Counted from the stretch's first letter, positions 42,774 through 51,048 are shown. The stretch: DNA of 64,000 nt from Curtobacterium sp. Leaf261 (GCF_001422205.1 NZ_LMMJ01000008.1:176915-240914); one strand, 5' to 3'. Notes: generated by a model from the sequence alone, not told the origin. Translations and numbers: made by a program.

Positions 42774-42814
42774 CCGAGAGGCGGCCGTCCCGTTCCGGGG
42801 TGGTCGCCTCTCGG
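42774..42814 (+). terminator. ndh terminator hairpin
   Basis: CCGAGAGGCG (42774-42783) pairs with CGCCTCTCGG (42805-42814), with a 21-base loop. Confidence 0.65.
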
Positions 42815-42839
42815 CGTTCCGGCAGCCCTGGTCCGGGCC

Positions 42840-42860
42840 GGCCTGGAGGCACGGTGCAGA
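42840..42860. repeat. Module A fragment between ndh and the tRNA gene
   Basis: GCCTGGAGGCACGGTGCAG matches the module A core. It lies 24 bases before the tRNA -10 element. Confidence 0.65.
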
Positions 42861-42883
42861 TCCGCCCCGCCGGCGCGGTTCAG

Positions 42884-42889
42884 TAGGCT
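42884..42889 (+). promoter_or_regulatory. -10 element of the tRNA gene
   Basis: TAGGCT ends ten bases before the tRNA 5' end at 42900. Confidence 0.5.
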
Positions 42890-42899
42890 GGTCGCGTCC

Positions 42900-42973
42900 G
42901 CCCCCGTGGCCCAACTGGCAGAGGCGTGCGACTTAAAATCGCTGAGTTGCGGGTTCGAGTCCCGCCGGGGGTA
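42900..42973 (+). tRNA. tRNA with anticodon UAA (Leu), short variable loop
   Basis: 74 bases fold into a cloverleaf. Acceptor stem GCCCCCG/CGGGGGT with a closing G-U pair and discriminator A73; D arm from GCCCAACTGGCAGAGGC; anticodon loop CTTAAAA (anticodon at 42934-42936); T arm GCGGG-TTCGAGT-CCCGC. CCA is not encoded. The variable loop is only five bases (GAGTT), whereas bacterial leucine tRNAs normally have a long variable arm. The anticodon stem has a T27-T43 mismatch. Decoding of UUA, a very rare codon in this GC-rich genome, follows from the anticodon; the charging enzyme is less certain. Confidence 0.85.
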
Positions 42974-42991
42974 CACGAACGGTCATCGGGT

Positions 42992-43046
42992 CCGACTCAA
43001 CATCGCTGAGTTGCGGGTTCGAGTCCCGCCGGGGGTACACGAACGG
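42992..43046 (+). pseudogene. Partial tRNA copy (3' half) with altered anticodon loop
   Basis: Bases 43002-43046 repeat 42938-42982 exactly (45 bp): the 3' anticodon stem, variable loop, T arm, acceptor 3' strand and nine bases of flank. Just upstream, 42992-43001 matches the anticodon region with changes, giving a loop CTCAACA (anticodon CAA). No D arm or 5' acceptor strand is present, so this copy cannot form a tRNA. Confidence 0.75.
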
Positions 43047-43058
43047 GTGCCGGTGAGC

Positions 43059-43086
43059 CGTGTCGCTTTCCCCGGAAAGCGACACG
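43059..43086. terminator. Hairpin after the tRNA region
   Basis: CGTGTCGCTTTCC (43059-43071) pairs perfectly with 43074-43086 across a CC loop. A decayed second copy (TGTCGTTGTGCCCGGAAACC) follows from about 43109. Confidence 0.65.
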
Positions 43087-43164
43087 ATCGCGCGCGGTTC
43101 GCGGGTCGTGTGTCGTTGTGCCCGGAAACCGACAGGACCGCGTGGGCAGCGGGGCGGGGGCGGG

Positions 43165-43180
43165 GCGTGCCTCCAGTCCG
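43165..43180. repeat. Module A fragment before the acyl-CoA ligase stop
   Basis: GCGTGCCTCCAGTCCG is one arm of module A, 21 bases from the convergent gene end at 43201. Confidence 0.6.
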
Positions 43181-43200
43181 ACACGACCGGCGCCGCCCGG

Positions 43201-44916
43201 CTACGGGGCGATGAGCAGGCCCGACGCGTGGTCGGCGGTCGCCGTCGCCGTTGCGAGGTAGTGCACCTTCTTGCCGGTCGCGTTGTACGGGACCTCGTCG
43301 ACGAACCGGTAGAGGCGCGGGCGCTTGTACCGCGCGAGTCCGAGGTGTGCCCCCGCGAACCGCTCGAGCTCGGCGGCGGCACCCTCGTCCGTCGCGGGGA
43401 GTCCGTCTCCCTTCCGGACGACGTACGCGACGACGACCTGGCCCCAGCGCTCGTCCGGCACCCCGACGACGACCGAGTCGGCCACTCCCGGGTGCTCCTG
43501 GAGCACGGCCTCGACCTGCACCGGATGGACGTTCTCACCGCCGGAGATGATCATGTCGTCCTTCCGGCCGACGATGGTCACCCGCTCGTGCTGGTCCCAC
43601 GTCGCGAGGTCGCCGGGGTAGAACCACCCGCCGGAGAACCGCTCCGCCTCGAGCTCGGCGTTCCGATAGGAGTACCCGGACTTCACGGTACGGACGGCGA
43701 ACTCGCCGATCTCGGTGCCGTCCTTGGCCACGGTGTCGGTCGGACTCGCGAGACGGTCCTGGTACACCTGCACGACCGCGACGTCGTCGTCGGTCGATGC
43801 ACGGCCGGTCGACCCGGCGCCGTCCGGGAAGTCCTCCGGGCGGAGGAACGTGTTCCAGAAGGTCTCGGTGGTGCCGTACCCGTTGAAGATCCGCGGCGTG
43901 AGCAGGGTCTGGAACCGGAGGGCGGCAGCCCGGTCGAGCGGTGCGCCCATCGTCACGACGCCGTTCAGCGTGCTGAGGTCGCGGGGCCGTCGCTCCTGGG
44001 CGTCGGCGAGCTGAACGAGGTTCGTCGGTGCGCCGATCAGGAAGGTCAGCTGCTCGGACTCCACGAGGTCGAGCACGGTGTCGGCATCGAAGTGCCGGAG
44101 CGTCGCGAGCTCGGCGCCGACGTAGAACACGGGGTTCGGGCCGCCGGAGTAGAGCCCGCCGCGATGGAACAGCGGCGACATGTTGAGCGTCCGGTCGAAC
44201 GGCGTCAGCGGGAAGTGCATGATCACGTCGTGGGCGCTCAGGACCTCGACGAGGCTCGGGAGCGGTACGGCCTTCGGCCGGCCGGTGGTACCCGACGTGT
44301 AGAGCCGCGTGGTCTCGTCGTAGGTGCTCCGCGGGTGCTCCTCGTCGACCACGTCGAGTTCCGACCGGGTCACCGGGTCGGCCGACAGCAGGTCGTCGAA
44401 CAGCACGCGATCCTGCGCCGGTGTCCACGTGCTGATGGTGGTCTCGGGGACGACGACGACCGTGCCCGGGACGTGGTCGGCGAGACCGAGCGCCTCAGCG
44501 ATCTCGACGCTCCGCGCGGCGTCGTGCACGAGCACCACCGGGCGGGCGTCGTCGACGATGTACCCGACCTCCGCCGGTGCGAGCCGGAAGTTCGTCGGCG
44601 AGAACACCGCTCCGATGCGATGGCACGCCAGGTAGAGCATCGCGAACTCCGGGCCGTTGGTGAGCTCCGCCATCACCACGGCACCCGGGACGGCACCGTG
44701 CCGGACCAGCCAGCCGGCGACGCGGTCGACGGCCGCACCGAGTTCCGCGTACGTCCATGACCGGTCGGTCACCGGATCACGGAGCGCCCGTCGATCGGCG
44801 AAGCGGTGGACGTTCCGGGCGAAGCCGTTCGCGTAGGTGTACGTGCCCTCGAAGACGGCCTTGAAGCGGGTCGGGTCGTAGGGCGTGGTCGTGGCAACGG
44901 GGGTCTCGGTCGTCAT
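43201..44916 (-). CDS. AMP-binding acyl-CoA ligase (FadD-like)
   Basis: A 571-residue adenylate-forming enzyme that activates a carboxylic acid with ATP and transfers it to CoA. The P-loop is YTSGTTGRPKAVPL, the adenine motif FNGYGTTETFWNT, and the hinge and C-terminal motifs GWFYPGDLATWDQHERVTIV, GRKDDMIISGGENVHPVQVE and NATGKKVHY with the catalytic Lys. The ATG at 44916 has GGAG upstream. It stands alone. The chain length or aromatic nature of the substrate cannot be told from sequence. Similar enzymes include medium/long-chain fatty-acid and crotonobetaine-type ligases. Confidence 0.92.
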   Translation of the reverse strand: MTTETPVATTTPYDPTRFKAVFEGTYTYANGFARNVHRFADRRALRDPVTDRSWTYAELGAAVDRVAGWLVRHGAVPGAVVMAELTNGPEFAMLYLACHRIGAVFSPTNFRLAPAEVGYIVDDARPVVLVHDAARSVEIAEALGLADHVPGTVVVVPETTISTWTPAQDRVLFDDLLSADPVTRSELDVVDEEHPRSTYDETTRLYTSGTTGRPKAVPLPSLVEVLSAHDVIMHFPLTPFDRTLNMSPLFHRGGLYSGGPNPVFYVGAELATLRHFDADTVLDLVESEQLTFLIGAPTNLVQLADAQERRPRDLSTLNGVVTMGAPLDRAAALRFQTLLTPRIFNGYGTTETFWNTFLRPEDFPDGAGSTGRASTDDDVAVVQVYQDRLASPTDTVAKDGTEIGEFAVRTVKSGYSYRNAELEAERFSGGWFYPGDLATWDQHERVTIVGRKDDMIISGGENVHPVQVEAVLQEHPGVADSVVVGVPDERWGQVVVAYVVRKGDGLPATDEGAAAELERFAGAHLGLARYKRPRLYRFVDEVPYNATGKKVHYLATATATADHASGLLIAP

Positions 44917-45033
44917 GATCGCTCCAGCGGGTCGGACGTGCGTCGAGGGGGTCCGGCGCACCGAGCGTCACGATAGTCCCGCTCGCGCAGCCCTGAGGAC
45001 AGCCCAGCGCTGACGTCTCGACCGGCCCCGCAC

Positions 45034-47370
45034 TCAGGTGCGGAGGACCGGCTCGACCACGCGGATCCACGTCCATGTGACGAGACCGACGACCGCACAC
45101 CCGACGACGGCGACGAGCATCCACAGCGTCGAGACATGGGTGCCGGCCGGCCCCGAGTAGACCGCGACCGCGAGTGCGACACCGATGGACGTGATGCCGG
45201 CGTACCGACCCCGCGACGTGGCCCAGAGCGCAGCCCCGGCGGTGCCGCTGACCGGGAGCAGCGTCGTGACGAGCGACCCGAGACCGCCGACGCAGAGCGT
45301 GATGGCGAACTCGCGGCCGAGCTCGCCCCAGAACCCGCTCGCCGTCACCGCACTGTGCAGCACCCAGCCGACCGCCGCGAGCACGAGCAGCGCGGAGGTC
45401 CGCCACGTCGCGTCCCGACCGCGAGCCGCGATGTCGTGTCGGGCCGGAGGGACCCCGGTGTCCCCCCGTCGGGTCGGCGTGACGAGGACGCCGAGGAGCA
45501 CGGCGGGGGAGAGGTCGGCGCTCCGTGTCACGACGCACGCGATGACGGCTGCCGCGACCAGGACCGGCGAGACGCGGTACGAGATGCCGTGTCGTCCGGC
45601 CCCGGCGCCCCACCGGGTCGCGAGGACGACGCCGATGGCGAGGACCGCGGTGCCGAGTGCCACGGCGATGCTGAGGCGGGCGTACCGGGCCTGTGCCTCG
45701 ATCCCGGTCCCGAGGAGCATGAGGACGCTCGCGATGCCGATGGACAGCGCGACGGTGGCCCACGCGGGCATGCCCGGATCGTCCCCGGAGGTGCGGTCGG
45801 CCGCCGTGCGGTTGCGTCCGGTGAACCGGGCGAGACGCCATGCGATGCGTCCCCTGGTCGAACGGGCGACGAGTTTCAGGGGGACGGCGACGAGGAGCAG
45901 GAACGCGATGACCCCGACGAGGACCAGCACGAGCGTCCGCGTGGAGAAGGCGGACCGGACACTCGGGACGGCCGCGTCGTAGGCGGTCGCGACACCCCAT
46001 CCCGTGCCGGAGGTCGTCGCACCCGAGACACCGGCACCCGGGTCGCCACTGCCGCCCGCACCGCCGGAGCCCGGCGTGCCGGAGCTGCTCGCGCCGTCGC
46101 CGGGCGCTGGTGCTCCGGTCGCGCCGTCAGGGCCGGACGACGTGCTCGGTCGTGGGCGACGGGTCGTCGGTGCGCCCGGTGCCGCGGAGCCGGACGACGG
46201 AGTCGCGTTCGCCGGCGCGCCCCCGACCGTGAGCCTGACGGTCGCGGCGACCCCGGAGAAGTTGCCCGCCGTGTCGCGGAGCCCGGCGGTCAGGGTCCGG
46301 GTGCCGTCCGGGATGCTCTCGCCCGCGGTCGTGCAGGTCCAGGAGCCGCCGACGACGTTCGCCTGGCACACCGGGTTCGAGTCGATGTACACGGTCGCGA
46401 TGGTGCCGGACTCACCGGTTCCGCTGATCGCGATGGGCTGGGTCCGGACGCGGCTCCCGGTCGACGGACTCGTGATCGTCGGCGCGGACGGTGCGGTGCG
46501 GTCGATCGCGACGGACCGTGGTGCCGAGGCCGTGCTGCGGAGGTCCGAACGGTAGTGCAGTGCGGTGCCGGCGGTCTGGGTCGCGGACACCGTGTAGTCG
46601 CCCGTCGCGAGCGGTGCTCCGCCCGATCCGAACGACACGATCCACCGCCCGTCGGTACCAACGACCGTGTTCCTCGTCGTGCCGGTGCCCACCGCCGACA
46701 CCGTCACGGCCGCACCGGGGTACCCCGCCCCGGTGACGCTGCCGGTGGTCGGTCCGCTCGCTGCGATGGTCGGGGGCACGATCACGTCGACCGCTGGGCT
46801 GTCCGCCTGGGGGAGTGCGTTGTCATCGGTGTCCGAGACCGTGAAGACCTGCTCGGGGCCGGACCGCACGGCACCGAGGCAGGACCACCGGCCATCGGAC
46901 GTGATCGGAGCGACGCAGATCGATGCGGAGGGCGTCATGGGGTCGGCGACCCGCACGTGATGGCCGGGTGTCCCGGTGCCGGAGAAGCGGGCGGACGCGC
47001 TCGTGATGTCCCCGGCGTCGGCGATCGACGGCGCGACCGTCGGTGCGGGGGACGTGGGCGTCCCGGTCGGCACGGCGACGGGCTCCGACTGCTCGTCGCC
47101 GTCGCCCCGGTCCGTTCCCGCGGGTGCCGAGGGTGCGGTGGACGTCGCTGCGGTCGAGGACTCCGGGGCGGCGACGGCGGTCTCGGTGCCGACGACGAGC
47201 ACCGGTGCCCCGACCCCGACGAGCACCGCACCGACCACCGCGATCGCGCCGAGCACCCCGCGGCGGCTCCGGACACGCTCGACGGTTCGGCTCCGGGCGC
47301 GCTCGACGCGGAGGCCACCTCGGGCGGCCCCCCGGCCTGAGCGATCCCACGGAACAGTCACTGCCCCCAT
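45034..47370 (-). CDS. Large exported protein with Ig-like domains and a polytopic membrane C-terminus
   Basis: A 778-residue protein with an unusual layout. An N-terminal membrane or signal helix lies at about 37-60 (VLGAIAVVGAVLVGVGAPVL). A Ser/Thr/Pro stretch to about 110 and three tandem beta-sandwich repeats of bacterial Ig-like type (about 110-395) follow. Each repeat shows a G-x-W-x-C or DGRW strand, for example VVGGSWTCTTAGESIPDGT and TDGRWIVSFGSG. A Pro/Gly/Ser linker (395-470) precedes seven or eight hydrophobic helices (about 485-775) ending WTWIRVVEPVLRT. I do not recognise the membrane part. It looks like a surface adhesion or sensing module tethered to a multi-pass domain. Cys pairs in the Ig region suggest disulfides. 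Confidence 0.75.
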   Translation of the reverse strand: MGAVTVPWDRSGRGAARGGLRVERARSRTVERVRSRRGVLGAIAVVGAVLVGVGAPVLVVGTETAVAAPESSTAATSTAPSAPAGTDRGDGDEQSEPVAVPTGTPTSPAPTVAPSIADAGDITSASARFSGTGTPGHHVRVADPMTPSASICVAPITSDGRWSCLGAVRSGPEQVFTVSDTDDNALPQADSPAVDVIVPPTIAASGPTTGSVTGAGYPGAAVTVSAVGTGTTRNTVVGTDGRWIVSFGSGGAPLATGDYTVSATQTAGTALHYRSDLRSTASAPRSVAIDRTAPSAPTITSPSTGSRVRTQPIAISGTGESGTIATVYIDSNPVCQANVVGGSWTCTTAGESIPDGTRTLTAGLRDTAGNFSGVAATVRLTVGGAPANATPSSGSAAPGAPTTRRPRPSTSSGPDGATGAPAPGDGASSSGTPGSGGAGGSGDPGAGVSGATTSGTGWGVATAYDAAVPSVRSAFSTRTLVLVLVGVIAFLLLVAVPLKLVARSTRGRIAWRLARFTGRNRTAADRTSGDDPGMPAWATVALSIGIASVLMLLGTGIEAQARYARLSIAVALGTAVLAIGVVLATRWGAGAGRHGISYRVSPVLVAAAVIACVVTRSADLSPAVLLGVLVTPTRRGDTGVPPARHDIAARGRDATWRTSALLVLAAVGWVLHSAVTASGFWGELGREFAITLCVGGLGSLVTTLLPVSGTAGAALWATSRGRYAGITSIGVALAVAVYSGPAGTHVSTLWMLVAVVGCAVVGLVTWTWIRVVEPVLRT

Positions 47371-47696
47371 TCACGGTCATGCGCGCGCTGACGTCAATCC
47401 GCCGCGCGGATGACTCTGCGACCCGGCAAGCACCTCGACGCATCCACCCCGAGCCGAGAGCATCCACCCCGAGCCGGGCGCATCCACCCCGAGCCGAGAA
47501 GCTGGTGCACGCCAGAGGGGAATTCGCCGTGAGACCTCGCCTGCGGCGGAGGGCGTCCAGGACCCGGGGATACCATCGATGCGGACACATGCGCCCTCGT
47601 GTCCGTCCTGCCGATGTACCCGTGCTCCACCCTGATCACGACCATCTCCGGCCGCACGACTTCGAGGCGTTCCCGACGCCGAAGGAGTACCCGCGA
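47371..47696. other. Divergent gap between the Ig-like protein gene and lemA
   Basis: These 326 bases contain a 20-bp tandem array (47441-47500) and otherwise no clear gene. Both promoters must lie here. Confidence 0.65.
47441..47500. repeat. 20-bp tandem repeat, three copies
   Basis: CATCCACCCCGAGCCGAGAG and two copies differing at the last four positions, period exactly 20, between divergent genes. Confidence 0.85.
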
Positions 47697-48278
47697 ATGC
47701 AGACCGGTCTGATCACGACGCTGATCGTCGTCGGGGTGATCGTCATCGTGCTGATCGCGGTCGGGGTCTACCTCTGGGCGACGTACCGCTCGCTCGTGAC
47801 GCTCAAGGGGAACGTCGACGCCGCGTGGAGCGACATCTCGGCACAGCTCCAGCGCCGCGCCGACCTGATCCCGACGATCGTCGACACCGTGAAGGGTCAT
47901 GCGTCGCACGAGCAGAAGGTGCTCGACAGCGTGACGAGCGCCCGCGCCGAGACACTCCGGGCGACGGACGCCACCGAGGCCTCAGAGGCCGAGGGGCACA
48001 TGCAGAAGGCGCTGCGAGGCGTGTTCTCGGTCGCCGAGGGGTACCCGAAGCTGCAGTCGAGCCAGGACTTCCTGCGGCTGCAGTCCGAGCTCGTGGACAC
48101 CGAGGACCGCATCCAGGTGGCCCGGCGGCACTACAACGGCGGCGTGCGCGAGCTGAACACCAAGATCAAGGTCTTCCCGACGTCGTCGTTCGCCAAGGGT
48201 CGCGGCTTCAGCCAGGCGGCGTTCTTCGAGTCCGCCGAACCGTCGGCGATCGCCGAACCGCCGCGCGTCCAGTTCTGA
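47697..48278 (+). CDS. lemA: LemA family protein
   Basis: A 193-residue LemA protein: one N-terminal membrane helix (about 5-27, LITTLIVVGVIVIVLIAVGV) and a cytoplasmic antiparallel helical bundle. Family signatures are TLKGNVDAAWSDISAQLQRR, ADLIPTIVDTVKGHASHEQK, FLRLQSELVDTEDRIQVARR and HYNGGVRELNTKIKVFPTSS. The C-terminus is FFESAEPSAIAEPPRVQF. LemA function is unclear; in many bacteria it is next to a TPM or peptidase gene, which is missing here. The ATG at 47697 follows AAGGAG by nine bases. Confidence 0.94.
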   Translation: MQTGLITTLIVVGVIVIVLIAVGVYLWATYRSLVTLKGNVDAAWSDISAQLQRRADLIPTIVDTVKGHASHEQKVLDSVTSARAETLRATDATEASEAEGHMQKALRGVFSVAEGYPKLQSSQDFLRLQSELVDTEDRIQVARRHYNGGVRELNTKIKVFPTSSFAKGRGFSQAAFFESAEPSAIAEPPRVQF

Positions 48279-48320
48279 CCCACCGGTCGTCTGACCCACC
48301 GGTGTTCTGACCCACCGGTC
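48274..48320. repeat. 16-bp tandem repeat at the lemA 3' end
   Basis: Three units of TCTGACCCACCGGTCG (last base pairs vary). The first unit contains the lemA stop codon. The array runs into a module A fragment. Confidence 0.8.
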
Positions 48321-48336
48321 TGGAGGCGCGGTCCAG
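48317..48336. repeat. Module A fragment between lemA and the YcaQ-like gene
   Basis: GGTCTGGAGGCGCGGTCCAG, a short self-pairing copy of the module A core, four bases from the convergent stop at 48340. Confidence 0.6.
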
Positions 48337-48339
48337 CGC

Positions 48340-49665
48340 TCACACGCCGGGCGCGGGCAGCGACGGGGCCGGGTCGGTCTCGTCGACCGCGGGAGGGGCC
48401 TCCAGGCCGTGCGGTGACCTGTCGTCGGCATCGACGTGCGGGACCATCGGCACCCCGAGTGCGTCCGCGAGCGCGGCCGCCGCGGTCCCGCGGTCGGTGA
48501 CCTCGACCCCGTCGAGGCCCTGCCAGACCGACGCGCGGAGGACCGCGGCGCCGAGTCGTCCGGGATCCAGGTGCTCTCCGGGCTCCGCCCACGCCGTCCT
48601 GACCCGGAGGACCCCGCGCTGCCGGTCGCTCTTGAGGTCCACGCGCCCCACCACGCGGTCGTCCTGCAGCACCGGGAGCACGTAGTACCCGTGGACCCGC
48701 TTGTGCGCCGGCGTGTAGATCTCGATCCGGTAGTGGAAGTCGAACATCCGCTCCGCGCGCGGCCGGAACCACACCACCGGGTCGAACGGGCTGAGGAGAG
48801 CATCGGCCTCGATGCGCCGCGGCACCCGGGGCTCCGTGTGCATCCATGCCGGGCGGTCCCAGCCCTCGACGCGCACCGGGACGAGCACACCCGCGTCGGC
48901 GAGGTCGGCCACCGCCGCCTTCGTGTCGTCGGTCCGGAGGCGGTGGTAGTCGGCGATGTCCGCGATCGTGCCGACCCCCGACGCGCGGGCCGACCGTTCG
49001 ACGAGCACGCGCACGGCGTCCTCGCGCGACGGCGGGGCGTCGAGGAGCCCCGCGGGCAGCACCTGTTCCGGCAGTCCGTACACCCGCTCGAACCCCCGGC
49101 GCCCGGCGGACACGACGTCGCCCCAGCGGAACAGGTACTCGAGCCCGCGCTTGACGTCGCTCCAGCCCCACCACGGACCCTTCCGGACAGCGGCGTCGGG
49201 TCGGACCCACGCCACGTCGACGGCACTCGCGGGCATCGGGCCGTTCGCACGGAGGATCGCGAGCAGCTCCCCGAAGAGGGCGGTGTTCCCCCGGGCGAAG
49301 TCATCCGTGTCCGTGTCCCGTCGGCGGCGCGCCTCCATCGCCCAGTGGAAGAGGGGCAGTGACGTCCGGGGGACGAACGCCGCCTCGTGTGCCCAGTACT
49401 CCACGTGCGAGGCACCGCGGACCTGGGTGATCCGGTCGAGCGCCGCCTTGTCGTACGCCCCGAGTCGCGCGAACAGCGGCAGGTAGTGACTCCGCTCGAA
49501 CACGTTCACCGAGTCGATCTGCAGGAGGCCGAGGCGGGCGGTCATCGCGCTGAGCGTCCTGGTCGAGACCGCGTCCGAGCCGGTGTGGTCGGCCGGGCGA
49601 CCGAACCCCTGGGCACCGAGTGCGACCCGTCGTGCCTCGGCGGCGGAGAGAGTTGCTCTGGGCAT
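48340..49665 (-). CDS. Winged-helix DNA glycosylase-like protein (HTH_42, YcaQ/AlkX type)
   Basis: A 441-residue member of the HTH_42 superfamily, whose studied members are AlkZ and YcaQ, glycosylases that unhook DNA interstrand crosslinks and bulky alkyl adducts. The N-terminal region reads SAMTARLGLLQIDSVNVFER, containing a Q-I-D triad that corresponds to the catalytic Q-phi-D motif of YcaQ-type enzymes. YLPLFARLGAYDKAALDRI and HVEYWAHEAAFVP are other family markers; LLSPFDPVVWFRPRAERMFD lies in the C-terminal half. The ATG at 49665 is preferred; the in-frame extension to 50025 overlaps the divergent AI-2E gene. Probable DNA repair role. Confidence 0.88.
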   Translation of the reverse strand: MPRATLSAAEARRVALGAQGFGRPADHTGSDAVSTRTLSAMTARLGLLQIDSVNVFERSHYLPLFARLGAYDKAALDRITQVRGASHVEYWAHEAAFVPRTSLPLFHWAMEARRRRDTDTDDFARGNTALFGELLAILRANGPMPASAVDVAWVRPDAAVRKGPWWGWSDVKRGLEYLFRWGDVVSAGRRGFERVYGLPEQVLPAGLLDAPPSREDAVRVLVERSARASGVGTIADIADYHRLRTDDTKAAVADLADAGVLVPVRVEGWDRPAWMHTEPRVPRRIEADALLSPFDPVVWFRPRAERMFDFHYRIEIYTPAHKRVHGYYVLPVLQDDRVVGRVDLKSDRQRGVLRVRTAWAEPGEHLDPGRLGAAVLRASVWQGLDGVEVTDRGTAAAALADALGVPMVPHVDADDRSPHGLEAPPAVDETDPAPSLPAPGV

Positions 49666-49734
49666 GCTGCGACCGTAGCGAACACCGCCGACGGCACGTA
49701 TACCGGGACGGGCACATTCGCTCGCGGCGCCGAA

Positions 49735-49740
49735 TACACT
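49735..49740 (+). promoter_or_regulatory. -10 element for a probable leaderless transcript
   Basis: TACACT ends six bases before the ATG at 49747. Confidence 0.5.
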
Positions 49741-49746
49741 GGCGCA

Positions 49747-51048
49747 ATGCTCTGGGCCAGGAAGAACCGTTCGGACGTTGCCGCCGACCGTCCGACGAAC
49801 GCACCGCGCGGACGCGAGCACCCGGATCCCGTCGTCGAGGACTCGATCCCGCTCGGCATGCGCGTTGCCGGCGCGTTCTCGTGGCGCATCCTCGTGATCG
49901 TCGGCGTCGTCGCGCTGTTCATCTGGCTGATGACGATCTTCAGCGAGATCCTCATCCCGTTCCTCGTCGGCATCGTCATCTCGGCGCTCCTCGTGCCGAT
50001 CTCGAACTGGCTCCAGCGGCACCACGTCCCCAAGTGGCTCGCCGTGATCATCAGCCTCCTCGGCGGCATCGCCGCGGTCGCCGGGCTCCTCTGGCTCGTG
50101 GTCGACCAGATCATCTCGTCGTACCCGTCACTCCGTGACCGCGCGATCTCGCAGTACGCGAACATCAAGGACCTCGTCCTGAACTCCGGGCTCGGGATCA
50201 CCCAGAAGGACGTCAGCGGATGGCTGAGCGACGGCCAGAAGTGGCTGTCCGAGAACTCCGGGTCGATCCTGTCCGGCGTCGCGAGCGCCGGGTCGGGTGC
50301 GACCCACGCGTTCGAGGCGCTGTTCATCGTCCTGTTCACGACGATCTTCCTGCTCATCGACGGTAAGAACGTCTGGCGCTGGACGGTCCGTCTCTTCCCG
50401 AGGAAGGCCCGTGCAGCGGTCGACGGTGCCGGTGTCTCCGGGTGGATCACCCTGACGAGCTTCATCCGCGTGCAGATCTTCGTCGCGTTCGTCGACGCGG
50501 TCGGCATCGGTGGCGGCGCCTACATCGTCGGCCTGTTCTTCGGCGGGCTCCCGCTCGTCGTGCCGATCGCGGTGTTCGTGTTCCTCGGTGCGTTCATCCC
50601 CGTCGTCGGCGCGATCGTCACGGGCTTCCTCGCGGTGTTCGTCGCCCTCATCTTCAACGGGCCGGTCGCCGCGGTGCTCGTCCTCGGGGTCATCCTCCTC
50701 GTCCAGCAGCTCGAGGGGCACATCCTCCAGCCGCTCGTGATGGGCAACGCCGTCAAGGTGCACCCCCTCGCGGTCGTCCTCGGCGTCACGGCGGCCTCCG
50801 GGCTCGCGGGCATCGCCGGGGCGTTCTTCGCCGTGCCGCTCATCGCCACGCTGAACGCCATGGTGACCACGATCGCCTCCGGTCGGTGGCGCGGGCTCGA
50901 CTCCGACCACGTGCTCGAGGCGACGCCCAAACGCGGTCAGCACGGCGAGATCCAGCTGTTCCGCCGTCAGCGCCACCGCATCGGCGACGACGTGCCGGCA
51001 CCCGGGAGCGACAAGCAGCCCGCGGCGGAGAAGGGCACCGCCGGATGA
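49747..51048 (+). CDS. AI-2E family transporter
   Basis: A 433-residue membrane protein of the AI-2 exporter superfamily (TqsA/PerM type). About eight helices: an N-terminal pair (WRILVIVGVVALFIWLMTIF, ILIPFLVGIVISALLVPI), a soluble central region (about 115-185), then a compact C-terminal bundle with IAVFVFLGAFIPVVGAIVTG and the family signature VQQLEGHILQPLVMGNAVKV, then HPLAVVLGV. Despite the name, substrates of most members are unknown, and some exchange ions. The last 50 residues are a charged cytoplasmic tail. Overlaps the ilvA start (ATGA). Confidence 0.93.
   Translation: MLWARKNRSDVAADRPTNAPRGREHPDPVVEDSIPLGMRVAGAFSWRILVIVGVVALFIWLMTIFSEILIPFLVGIVISALLVPISNWLQRHHVPKWLAVIISLLGGIAAVAGLLWLVVDQIISSYPSLRDRAISQYANIKDLVLNSGLGITQKDVSGWLSDGQKWLSENSGSILSGVASAGSGATHAFEALFIVLFTTIFLLIDGKNVWRWTVRLFPRKARAAVDGAGVSGWITLTSFIRVQIFVAFVDAVGIGGGAYIVGLFFGGLPLVVPIAVFVFLGAFIPVVGAIVTGFLAVFVALIFNGPVAAVLVLGVILLVQQLEGHILQPLVMGNAVKVHPLAVVLGVTAASGLAGIAGAFFAVPLIATLNAMVTTIASGRWRGLDSDHVLEATPKRGQHGEIQLFRRQRHRIGDDVPAPGSDKQPAAEKGTAG

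Larger units (their letters stand above)
42760..43200. other. tRNA-containing gap between ndh and the acyl-CoA ligase gene
   Basis: Apart from the tRNA and its partial copy, this stretch contains the ndh terminator, two module A fragments and two related hairpins. No protein gene is supported. Confidence 0.75.

Noticed and set aside
42900..43046. Prophage or integrative element at the tRNA
   Set aside because: The tRNA 3' end is duplicated, but only 19 bases lie between the copies and no integrase or phage gene is in the window.
42746..43538. Minus-strand short proteins containing PRRDSNPQLS across the tRNA
   Set aside because: This peptide is the well-known false translation of the antisense strand of a tRNA gene; the tRNA explains the sequence.
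45136..47340. A 734-codon plus-strand frame opposite the Ig-like protein gene
   Set aside because: The minus-strand frame has a signal helix, Ig-like repeats and membrane helices; the plus frame is featureless Arg/Gly-rich sequence.
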